Origin: a virus | Reading direction: 5' to 3' (one strand) | Length of the DNA: 21,480 bases | Virus record (IMG/VR): IMGVR_UViG_3300020417_002193 | Coordinates: 1-21,480 of that record | Shown: piece by piece, positions 8,203 to 16,288 of the stretch | Position numbering within the stretch: position 1 is the first letter of the stretch | Layout of the letters: each line of letters starts with the position of its first letter | The notes under the pieces: generated by a model | Database searches by the model: none | Seen by the model: only the letters and a program-made list of their open reading frames with translations | Told to the model about the DNA's origin: nothing | Translations under genes and position numbers: made by a program

Positions 8203-10248
8203 ATGGCAGATTTAATTTACGACCTTCGCCCAGGAAGTTCTGGGTTTGATTTTTCTCAACCAAATGAATTTTTGGATGGATGTGCCATTTATAATAGTTG
8301 CTTTGGTGTTTCTGGTTCTTGTGGAACTGGTGAACTTGGTGGATTCAATAATAATGTTGGCACAAAGCACTTAAGTTTTGGTACTTTTAATTCTACTTTG
8401 TTTGTACAAAATAGAACTGCACAGTTTCTTTTGAATACTACAAGCATGGAATATATGATCATCGACCTTATTACAGGCGATGATTTCAATGGTGGAGAAA
8501 GACCAAACAACTCAAATGAAGGACTTAAGATTAAATGTGTGACTGGTGGTAACAATGGTACAACACAATTGGTTGCTGGTGGTAGTGGATATGGTCCATA
8601 CCCAGGAGTAGAAGGTGGTCCTGGATGGATTACAAGACAAGTTAATATTCCTGCTGCTAACAGAGGAATATTCCTCTGGCAATTGTTTATGACTGCAAAC
8701 TCACCTGAATTCCAAGGTTCTGGTGGTGTTTTTGCTAACAACCAAAATGCTGGTGATAGATATGCTGTTTCTAGAATTAGAATTTATGGCACTGTCCCTA
8801 CAACTATCACATATTTCAGAGCAAATGATGATTCACCAGACACAATGATCGATCCTGGTGCTCCAGTTACTTTATCTTGGAACACTAAATTAGGATCTTT
8901 TGATGGTGCTACTAGCGGATCAATTAATCAAGGTATTGGTAATATTTCTCCTATTGGAAATGGATCTATCACTCTTAACCCTGGTCCTACAACAGAGACT
9001 ACCTATACTTTAACTGTACAAGGTCCAACAGGGCAGTTAACATCTCAGGTAACTGTAGAGATGGATGTTCCTGATAGTGATCCAGACTTGTTTACATTTG
9101 ATAGTGTACAAGATGCAGAAACTGCTACGGTATACACTAGTAATACAGTAACAATTAGTGGATTGGAAACTAGTGTTACACTCCAAGCATCAAATGGTGC
9201 ATCAACTTCTAAAAATGGTGGGAACTTTAACACCAGTAATAAAAATATCAGTAATGGTGATACGGTGAGAGTCAGGATGACCTCATCTTCAAATTTTAAT
9301 ACACTAAAAACAACTACTGTTCAAGTTGGTAGTGCATCAGCAACATGGAAAATTACTACAAAGACAGAACCAGCACAGATTCCAAATGCTTTTGATTTTA
9401 ATGATGTAACAGATGCTGGACTGAATACTACTATCACTAGTAATCAAGTAACGATCACTGGTATCACACAATCAGTTCCTGTTAGTGCTCCTACAAATGG
9501 ATTTCAAAGTTCTGTAAATGGTGGTAGCTTTAATACTAATGCAAAAAATATTACTAACGGACAAACTTTACGATTAAGATATCAAACTAGTGGAAATACG
9601 GGTGAAACAGCAACTACTCAAATTACAGTAGGTGGTGGTGCATCTGTTGACTGGAGTGTTACTAACCAAGGAACCGCAGATACTGATCCTAATTATTTCT
9701 TCTTTGATGATGTAGATGATGCTTCTCCCAATACAACGATTACAAGTCAACCAGTTGCTATTACTGGTATTAATGTACCAACACAAGTTACTGCATCAAA
9801 TGGTGCTCAGATTAGAGTTGGAAATGGTAGTTGGGTTAATGGAAATACAGGAACTACCATTACAAATGGACAGAATCTAAGAGTTAGAATTACATCTAGT
9901 GCAAATCCTGGTGGTGTTGTAGAAACTGATGTTACTGTTGGTGCTTTAACAGATACATTTACGGTGACAACAACTACTGCAAATGATACTACACCTGATC
10001 CATTCTATTTTGCAAATAGAGATAACCAAGCACCAAATACATACATTGAGAGTAATGTGATTGTCTTGCAAGGCATTACATCACCTTCTAATGTATCTGT
10101 CACTGGTGGACAATTCTCTAAAAATGATGGTAGTGGTTGGAGTGCATTTGCAGCAACAGGACAGGTAAATAATGGTGATCAGTTTAAGGTTAGAGTCTTA
10201 ACTGGTGGATTAGCAACAACTAGTAACTTAAGCGTAACGATTAGTTAA
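8203..10248 (+). CDS. Modular adhesin-like tail protein with Ig-like domain and four ~100-residue repeats
   Basis: This 681-residue protein has three parts. Residues 1-195 form a probable beta-sandwich with all four cysteines recognised (C27, C33, C40, C112), ending at RIRIYGT. Residues 197-290 form an Ig-like domain (ITYFRANDD, VTLSWNTK, TTYTLTV). The remainder is four tandem repeats anchored on F297, F397, F499 and F601, spaced 100, 102 and 102 residues. Each opens with a PxxFxFxxVxDA-type block, then SNxVTIxGI and xNGxxxRxRxTSS motifs. The Ig-plus-repeats part is paralogous, in the same order, to the C-terminus of the next gene. There is no signal peptide or membrane segment, as expected for a virion protein. 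It lies between tail-collar genes, so a tail-fibre or accessory adhesin role is likely. The family name of the repeat is not recognised. Confidence 0.75.
   Translation: MADLIYDLRPGSSGFDFSQPNEFLDGCAIYNSCFGVSGSCGTGELGGFNNNVGTKHLSFGTFNSTLFVQNRTAQFLLNTTSMEYMIIDLITGDDFNGGERPNNSNEGLKIKCVTGGNNGTTQLVAGGSGYGPYPGVEGGPGWITRQVNIPAANRGIFLWQLFMTANSPEFQGSGGVFANNQNAGDRYAVSRIRIYGTVPTTITYFRANDDSPDTMIDPGAPVTLSWNTKLGSFDGATSGSINQGIGNISPIGNGSITLNPGPTTETTYTLTVQGPTGQLTSQVTVEMDVPDSDPDLFTFDSVQDAETATVYTSNTVTISGLETSVTLQASNGASTSKNGGNFNTSNKNISNGDTVRVRMTSSSNFNTLKTTTVQVGSASATWKITTKTEPAQIPNAFDFNDVTDAGLNTTITSNQVTITGITQSVPVSAPTNGFQSSVNGGSFNTNAKNITNGQTLRLRYQTSGNTGETATTQITVGGGASVDWSVTNQGTADTDPNYFFFDDVDDASPNTTITSQPVAITGINVPTQVTASNGAQIRVGNGSWVNGNTGTTITNGQNLRVRITSSANPGGVVETDVTVGALTDTFTVTTTTANDTTPDPFYFANRDNQAPNTYIESNVIVLQGITSPSNVSVTGGQFSKNDGSGWSAFAATGQVNNGDQFKVRVLTGGLATTSNLSVTIS
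9079..10245 (+). repeat. Four tandem ~300-base protein-coding repeats (adhesin stalk)
   Basis: Four diverged units of about 100 codons begin near residues 293, 393, 494 and 597. They share the FxFxxVxDA opening and the TNGQxLRxRxxTSG-type block. The last unit lacks the final W-x-VT strand and ends the protein. Divergence is high at DNA level, so this is an old duplication. Confidence 0.8.
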
Positions 10249-13200
10249 ATGGCAACTCAAACAGTCACCTACGACGTACCAGGCACATACAATATTGTTT
10301 TACCAACTAATGTAAAGTCTCTCACATATGAGATGCGTGGTGCTTCTGGTGGTAAAACTGGTCCTGGTATTATAATTAATAATTCATTTACTGCTGGTGC
10401 TGAAATTAATGGTGGACCAGGAGAAAAAATTACTGGTGTTCTTGATGCTGTTGCTTGTTCTGGTAAAACATTAGTAGTTCAGATTGGAACAAAAGGATTT
10501 CCTGGAACCACTAATATTGGTGTTGATGGTAATGCTTCTGGGGGTACTGGTGCATTTAATGGCGGAGCAGGTGGATCACAACCTGGAAATGAAACTATTT
10601 GTGCTTCTGGTGGAGGTGGAGGAGGAGGTTCTGCAACTACTGTTAGTGTAGATAATGGATATATTCTCATTGCTGGCGGCGGTGGAGGAGCAGGTGGTGC
10701 TACTTATGATCAATGGGACTCTCAGTATAGAACTCCAAATGGATCTGCTGTTAATCCTGGTACAGTAGGAACAACATTGAATGCATCTGCTGGTCAAGCA
10801 GGTGGTGCTGGAAATGTTAGTGCTAATGCTGGATCTGGTGGTGGAGGAGGAGGAAATAATCAACCTAACTTCCAATATGGTGCTGGTGGTCTTGCTGTTA
10901 TTTCTGGTAACCATATTGGTGGTAACCATGGATTTAAAGGCGGTAGTTATAGAGACACAAATTTTGTAACTGAAGCATCTACAAGTGCCAATGCATTCAC
11001 TGATAATGATGGATTCTTTGAGTTGGTATATGAGACTGGTGACCCACCTAATGTCCAGTTCAGTGTTTCTCCTGCTGCTGTTATTGTCAATGGAACAGGT
11101 GCTACACTTTCGTGGGAATGTACAGGTGATACAGCATCTGCTCCTACAAATGTTACATTGAATGGTAATAATGTTGCTTTTATTGATAGTTTAGCGGTTA
11201 ATCCAACTAGCACTACAACATATACTATTGTTGCTACTGGTCCTGGTGGAGTCACTAGTGATAGTATTGTATTGACTGTTATACCTGAAGGTGATCCACT
11301 AAACAATGAATTTGTTACCACATATGGTACTGGCACACATACTCTACAAGTTCCTGCAGGTACAACAAATGCATTCGTAACTATTGCTGCTGGTAGAGGT
11401 GGATCAGGTGGTTCTGATTCAGGTGGTAGTGGATGCCCTGGTGGTGCAGGTAGAGTAGGACAATTTAGATTGAAAGACGATGGTGCAGGTAATCCATATG
11501 GTACTGCGGGGTCACTTAACCAAACAATTTATCAAGATACTACAGTTGTTGTTCCTGCAGATATCAATGAAGTTAATTATGTAATTCAAGGTGGTAAAGG
11601 TGGAGATACTGCAGCATTTACTACTGGAAAATTAGGACAAAGAATTACTGGTGTATTGACAAATGTTGCTGGACAAACATTAAGTATTAAAGTTGGTGGT
11701 AATGGTGGTAATGGTAACTCTGCTGTTGATCTAGGATCGCCAGGTCAGGGATATGATAATGGTGGTGAAGGTGGTACAAATTCTACAATTAGTTCTACAT
11801 ATACAACTGTCCCTCTATACAGGTATTTTAATTCTACTACTGGTGATCACTTTACGGGTTTAGATGTTGCACCACCTGCTGGATATATTAGTGAAGGACA
11901 GATTGCAAATGTATTTACTGATCCACAACCACCAGGAACAGTTGTTCTTCAAGACAACGAACCAGGAAAACCAGCTAGTACATATACTGCATATGTTTTT
12001 CCTGCTAATGGTACACAACCATTCTTTATTGATGTAACGGAAATTCCAACAACTATCATTTATGCTAAGACAAATGGAACTGATGTTTTGTGGACATCTA
12101 ATGCAGCAGAAGGAAATAGTGATACTCCACCATATGGACTAGATACAACAAATAATGCATTTGGATATGCATTTTATGCACCAACTTCTCCTGTTACTTT
12201 AACTGTTAATGGTGCCACTAGTGTAAGAGGTGGCGGTGGTGGTGGATCCAGTGCCATTCATATTGGTGCTACCACATTAGTTGTTGCAGGTGGCGGTGGT
12301 GGTGCAGGTGGTCCTGATGCCTGTGGAACACTAGATCAGACTTCTGGACAAGGTAATGGTATTCTATACACTACTGGTGCTAGAGCAGCTGGATTAGACG
12401 GCGGCGATGCAGATGCCAACGGCGGTGGTGGAGGCGGCGGCGGTGCTGGTGGTGGTTGGACACCCACCAATCTTGCTGGTACAGGTGGATCTGCATGTGT
12501 AGGTGGTACTGGTGGTCAAACAGGAAATGGATACTACAATCTATCTTATTCTCAGAATGCTGGTGTTCTAAGTCAAGGAAATAACTTTAACTCTGGTGAT
12601 GGATATGTAACTCTTTCTGGTGCTGGAAATAATAACTGGAATTTGCAAATTAGAGTAGGAAATCAGGGATCTAACGGTGCATCTGGTTCTCCTGGTAACA
12701 AACCTGGCGGTTCTGGTGGTACTGGTGCAGGTGGTTTTATGGATGGTGGAGCAGGTGGTCGTGATAGTTTAGGTGGAGGATGGTCTGGTTCTGGTGCTGG
12801 TGGCGGTGCTGGATCTGGTATTTGGGATGTAGATAACAATCGTTGGTTTGCTACCGCTGGTGGCGGAGGCGGAGGCGGTGGAGGTTCTTGGAACCGTAGT
12901 TGTTCTGGATCTGCTGCTTCTGGTGGTTCATGGCAAGCTACTACTAATGTAAGTGCTGCTGACGGCGGCGGTGGCGCTAACTGTGGTGGTGATGGAGGTG
13001 GCGGCGGTGGTGGCGCTGGCGGTCATTCAGGTGGTGGCGGCGGCAGTGCTGGTGCTGATAATAGTGTTGGTGGTTCTTCTGGAGGTGCTGGAACATCTCG
13101 TTATGACAACAATGCATTAGAATTATTACAAGGTGGTAGTACAAACAGTGCTAGTGGTTATGCAATTGTTTCATTCTCTGTACCACCACAAATTGCATAC

Positions 13201-14613
13201 TTTAGAGCAAATGATGACAACACTGCTACTGATGTATATGAGGGAGATGTCGTAACACTATCTTGGAGTACATTATTCAATGGTGTTGAAACAGCATCTT
13301 TTGCTGAAATTGATCAAGGTATTGGTACTGTTTCAGTTGGTGAACAATCAACAACAGTCGTTGCTCCTTCCACATCAACAACTTATACACTAACAGTAAG
13401 TAATGCTGGTGTATTTTCACAGATGGCTGTTACACTTAATGTATTGGCACCAGATAATATTCCTGATATTTTTACTTTTGATAGTATTTTTGATGCTGAC
13501 TTAAGTACACAATATATTAGTAATGAGGTAACAATTACTGGTATTCAAGTAGATGTAACTGGTTCTGCATCTAATGGTGCATTCATGTCAGTAAATGGTG
13601 GTGCATTTACGCAAAATGCAGTAACCATTAGTAACGGTGATACTGTAAGACTCAGACTGACTTCTTCTGGTACATATACCACTCAATTAACTAGTACAGT
13701 TACTATTGGATTAACTAGTTCTCAGTGGAACATTACTACTGCACAAGAACCTGGACAGTTCCCTAATGCATTTGAATTTGAAAATGTCTTAGATGCTCCA
13801 ACTGAGACATATGTACAGAGTAATCAGATTACGATTACTGGTATTACTGTCCCAGTTATTGTATCTGCTCCTACAAATGGATTTGAAAGTTCTGTTAATG
13901 GTAGTTCGTTTAGTACAGCACAGAAAGTTATTAACAATGGAGAAATTTTAATTCTTAGATATCTGACTAGTGGTAACTTGGGTGAGACTGCATCCACTTA
14001 TGTCACTGTTGGTGATAGTCCAAACAAAAACTGGTCAGTTACTAATGTCGTGACTGCTGACACAGATCCAGATTATTTTGACTTTGTTAATGTTGTTGGT
14101 GCATCTGCCAATACCATGACCGAGAGTTTACCTCAGGTTATTAATGGCATTAATGTTCCTACACCAGTAACACTAACTGGCGGAGCAGAGTTTAGAGTAG
14201 GCACTGGTGCATGGCAAACCAGTGGAAATATTAATGTAGGTGATTCTGTACAACTAAGAGTTACTTCTAGTGCTGATTATGGTGGTGAAGTAGAAGTAGA
14301 TGTTACTATTGGATCTCTCACTGATGTTTGGAAAGTTATCACTACTACAGATGGTGATCAGATTCCAGATGCTTTCTTCTTCATCAATCAAATCAATCAA
14401 GTACCAAATTCATTTGTTTATAGCAACACTGTTCTTGTACAAGGTCTTACTGCTGCAGCAAATATTACAGTAACTGGAGGTAGTTTCAAGGTTGGTAATG
14501 GTGGATGGGTAACCACGGGACAAATAAATAATGGAGAGACCTTGCGTTTAAGAATACTTACACCTAATGGTCTCAATCAAACAGGAAATATGTCAATCAC
14601 AGTTGGTCCATAA
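10249..14613 (+). CDS. Giant glycine-rich modular adhesin with Ig-like domains and four C-terminal repeats
   Basis: This 1454-residue protein begins immediately after the preceding stop. Its order is: Gly-rich domain 1 (6-264); Ig-like (265-345); a short Gly-rich module (356-425); Gly-rich domain 2 (429-793), interrupted at about 521-643 by an insert with VPLYRYFNSTTGDHF that resembles DUF5648; Gly-rich domain 3 (797-978); Ig-like (980-1066); and four ~100-residue repeats anchored at F1075, F1175, F1277 and F1376. The Gly-rich domains share ITGVL, an IKVGGNGG-type strand, a LVVAGGGGGAGG-type core and a GYxxxS/Y exit strand, resembling the ALK-type glycine-rich fold. All eight cysteines noted lie before residue 985. 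Polyglycine helices determine receptor choice in T-even gp38-type adhesins, so host recognition is a reasonable inference. No phage orthologue is claimed. Confidence 0.78.
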   Translation: MATQTVTYDVPGTYNIVLPTNVKSLTYEMRGASGGKTGPGIIINNSFTAGAEINGGPGEKITGVLDAVACSGKTLVVQIGTKGFPGTTNIGVDGNASGGTGAFNGGAGGSQPGNETICASGGGGGGGSATTVSVDNGYILIAGGGGGAGGATYDQWDSQYRTPNGSAVNPGTVGTTLNASAGQAGGAGNVSANAGSGGGGGGNNQPNFQYGAGGLAVISGNHIGGNHGFKGGSYRDTNFVTEASTSANAFTDNDGFFELVYETGDPPNVQFSVSPAAVIVNGTGATLSWECTGDTASAPTNVTLNGNNVAFIDSLAVNPTSTTTYTIVATGPGGVTSDSIVLTVIPEGDPLNNEFVTTYGTGTHTLQVPAGTTNAFVTIAAGRGGSGGSDSGGSGCPGGAGRVGQFRLKDDGAGNPYGTAGSLNQTIYQDTTVVVPADINEVNYVIQGGKGGDTAAFTTGKLGQRITGVLTNVAGQTLSIKVGGNGGNGNSAVDLGSPGQGYDNGGEGGTNSTISSTYTTVPLYRYFNSTTGDHFTGLDVAPPAGYISEGQIANVFTDPQPPGTVVLQDNEPGKPASTYTAYVFPANGTQPFFIDVTEIPTTIIYAKTNGTDVLWTSNAAEGNSDTPPYGLDTTNNAFGYAFYAPTSPVTLTVNGATSVRGGGGGGSSAIHIGATTLVVAGGGGGAGGPDACGTLDQTSGQGNGILYTTGARAAGLDGGDADANGGGGGGGGAGGGWTPTNLAGTGGSACVGGTGGQTGNGYYNLSYSQNAGVLSQGNNFNSGDGYVTLSGAGNNNWNLQIRVGNQGSNGASGSPGNKPGGSGGTGAGGFMDGGAGGRDSLGGGWSGSGAGGGAGSGIWDVDNNRWFATAGGGGGGGGGSWNRSCSGSAASGGSWQATTNVSAADGGGGANCGGDGGGGGGGAGGHSGGGGGSAGADNSVGGSSGGAGTSRYDNNALELLQGGSTNSASGYAIVSFSVPPQIAYFRANDDNTATDVYEGDVVTLSWSTLFNGVETASFAEIDQGIGTVSVGEQSTTVVAPSTSTTYTLTVSNAGVFSQMAVTLNVLAPDNIPDIFTFDSIFDADLSTQYISNEVTITGIQVDVTGSASNGAFMSVNGGAFTQNAVTISNGDTVRLRLTSSGTYTTQLTSTVTIGLTSSQWNITTAQEPGQFPNAFEFENVLDAPTETYVQSNQITITGITVPVIVSAPTNGFESSVNGSSFSTAQKVINNGEILILRYLTSGNLGETASTYVTVGDSPNKNWSVTNVVTADTDPDYFDFVNVVGASANTMTESLPQVINGINVPTPVTLTGGAEFRVGTGAWQTSGNINVGDSVQLRVTSSADYGGEVEVDVTIGSLTDVWKVITTTDGDQIPDAFFFINQINQVPNSFVYSNTVLVQGLTAAANITVTGGSFKVGNGGWVTTGQINNGETLRLRILTPNGLNQTGNMSITVGP
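12228..13095 (+). repeat. GGN-rich low-complexity tracts encoding polyglycine
   Basis: There are many runs of four to nine Gly codons, mixing GGT, GGC and GGA, for example around 12228-12245, 12421-12455, 12860-12885 and 12990-13050. They code for Gly-rich domains 2 and 3 of the adhesin. A shorter tract lies at 10609-10630 and 10675-10700 in domain 1. Codon mixing limits simple slippage, but unequal exchange between tracts would stay in frame. Confidence 0.75.
13459..14610 (+). repeat. Four tandem ~300-base coding repeats, collinear with those at 9079-10245
   Basis: The units are anchored on Phe codons 1075, 1175, 1277 and 1376 (spacing 100, 102, 99). Each matches the same-numbered unit of the preceding gene best by eye: unit 2 of both has SAPTNGF then SSVNG, and unit 3 of both follows TADTDP. 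This indicates duplication or exchange of the whole block rather than independent unit expansion. Confidence 0.8.
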
Positions 14614-16280
14614 TGTCATATACTACTAATTGGTCTGTATCAACCTACGCTAGTGCTGATAATGTACAGTTCGGGCATTGGTACAGTCAGCGAAATCCTA
14701 AACTAGATGGAATGACAATCGGAACAGTTATGTCTATCTTTAGAGATAAGACAGGTAACTGGGGTACTCTTGATGGAGATTTAGATTCTAGATTCCCTGG
14801 ATGGATTGAGTGTGATGGTAGAACAGTAAGCGCACAAGATTATCCAGATTTATTTGATGCTATTGGCACAACATATGGTGGCACTGCAACAAAATCTTTA
14901 AGTGGTAACACTTACACATATTCTGGTAACTTTGTATTACCAAACTATCACAACAGAAAATTATTTGGTATTGGAAATGTAGATGGTAACTCTCCATCTT
15001 CTCCTACTGTTGTTACTTACAAGGGTCCTGATGTAACTCAAGGTGCTAGTGGTGACTCTACTACCGTTGGATCACAAGGTGGTAACTGGTTCATTAAAAA
15101 AATTGATGGAATTGGTACTCCTCCTGATGAACAAGTATTCCCAGGTATTACACAACCAGATGGTCAAGTTGTTGCATTCCAGTTGTGGCAGAATGAAGAC
15201 TTGAATCCTGCTGCATATGTAACCAAAGCAATTGGTGAATGGGTACAGAGAACTGAAGGTGGTTCTCCAAACTATTGGGACAATATAAATGAGTTTCAAG
15301 AAGCAGATATTACTATCACTGGTGGTAGTGGCACTGGATTACAAATTAGAGTGAGGGCAGAAGCACAATTAAATGATGCTGGTACTGATCCAGATGACAC
15401 TAGAATCAAAATTATGACAGTATTGAACCCTGGATCAGGGTATCAAGTTGGTGATACGATGGACATTACATTCCCAGACCCTGCGCCTGGTGGTGGTACT
15501 ATCTCACTCAGTCCTGGTCTCAGAGTATTGACTGTAACAGACTCATTTACCACCAATACTGACGGTAGATTTTTCAAGTTAGGATCTCTTACAACTACTG
15601 GTATTGATAGTATCTCTGGTGAAATTGATTATGAAATTACTGGTAACTTACAGGCAGCTATTGGACCACTAAATCCAACTGTCACTATTCCAGCGCAGCA
15701 CACTCATGATATTATTACAGCACAAGTAGACCAAATTGGTGTTGGATATGTTGCATGGGCAACTCCTGGTTTCTATCAAATTAGTACAGGAGAAATTGGT
15801 GCTTCGACTTACTCACAAATCGGTTATAATAGTGTTGTAAGTCCTGGTGGTGAGGTTAACTTCTCATTCAACAACTACTGGGCAGGTGATGTACAGAATA
15901 GCATTCCTGGTCTTGCAAGTGGCGGTAATGCTAGTGCTGGTATTGGTGTAAATGAAGTTCAGGGTAATATGGTTGTATATAACCCAGGGCAAACGAGAAC
16001 ACATACACATTACCTGTCGCAATCAGACTTTGGTGATTCTGAGAATGTTTATGGATGGGGTAATGCTAATGGTGGTGGTACTGCAGCAGGTGGTATGGCA
16101 ACCAATAATACTACAACTATTAATTTTTCTCAAACAGATCTAGCATTGAGTGCCAATGAGGCAGATTTTGAGTTAAACTTATCCAAAACAGTTGTTCCAA
16201 CACCATCAATGGTTCCAGAATCGACTGTACCACTGTTGACTAAATACCATCGAGTCAAGTATATTATTAAAGCATACTGA
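14613..16280 (+). CDS. Tail-collar domain protein 3 with a large insertion
   Basis: The 555-residue product has a tail-collar domain at about 37-122 (IGTVMSIF, FPGWIECDGRTVSAQDYPDL, FVLPNYHNRKLFGIG). It has two HxH pairs, H363-T-H365 and H464-T-H466, and the shared ending VKYIIKAY. Between the collar and the first HxH pair is an extra segment of about 200 residues. It includes GGSGTGLQIRV and NPGSGYQVGD (272-281), a GxGYxxGD motif that I associate with repeated beta modules in cyanophage structural proteins. ATG overlaps the previous TAA by one base. The C-terminal third is Gly/Asn-rich like the other collar paralogues and is probably the receptor-facing part. The domain call is solid; a specific baseplate position is not assigned. 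Confidence 0.83.
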   Translation: MSYTTNWSVSTYASADNVQFGHWYSQRNPKLDGMTIGTVMSIFRDKTGNWGTLDGDLDSRFPGWIECDGRTVSAQDYPDLFDAIGTTYGGTATKSLSGNTYTYSGNFVLPNYHNRKLFGIGNVDGNSPSSPTVVTYKGPDVTQGASGDSTTVGSQGGNWFIKKIDGIGTPPDEQVFPGITQPDGQVVAFQLWQNEDLNPAAYVTKAIGEWVQRTEGGSPNYWDNINEFQEADITITGGSGTGLQIRVRAEAQLNDAGTDPDDTRIKIMTVLNPGSGYQVGDTMDITFPDPAPGGGTISLSPGLRVLTVTDSFTTNTDGRFFKLGSLTTTGIDSISGEIDYEITGNLQAAIGPLNPTVTIPAQHTHDIITAQVDQIGVGYVAWATPGFYQISTGEIGASTYSQIGYNSVVSPGGEVNFSFNNYWAGDVQNSIPGLASGGNASAGIGVNEVQGNMVVYNPGQTRTHTHYLSQSDFGDSENVYGWGNANGGGTAAGGMATNNTTTINFSQTDLALSANEADFELNLSKTVVPTPSMVPESTVPLLTKYHRVKYIIKAY

Positions 16281-16283
16281 GGT
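16279..16283 (+). promoter_or_regulatory. Shine-Dalgarno sequence at the head of the oxygenase cassette
   Basis: GAGGT lies 5 bases before ATG 16289 and overlaps the preceding TGA stop. It is the clearest ribosome-binding site at any gene junction in the window, where most starts appear to rely on coupling. It supports ATG 16289 as the start. Confidence 0.65.
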
Positions 16284-16288
16284 AGATT

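Noticed and set aside
8289-8741. Minus-strand open frame of 150 codons
   Set aside because: It lies fully inside the adhesin gene on the other strand, with Pro/Leu/Val-biased content expected from the complement of Gly/Asn-rich codons; no start signal and no recognisable motif.
10576-10929. Minus-strand Ser/Thr-rich open frame of 117 codons
   Set aside because: Its low-complexity Ser/Thr/Ile content is the complement of GGN-rich adhesin DNA; not a credible gene.
12640-12720. Collagen-like Gly-X-Y stretch as a prolyl-hydroxylase substrate
   Set aside because: Only about five triplets (around GNQGSNGASGSPG) fit Gly-X-Y before the register is lost, too short to call a collagen domain; kept only as part of the general modification hypothesis.
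12228-13095. CRISPR-like or satellite repeat array
   Set aside because: The repeats are irregular GGN codon runs in one continuous reading frame, with no constant repeat and spacer units.
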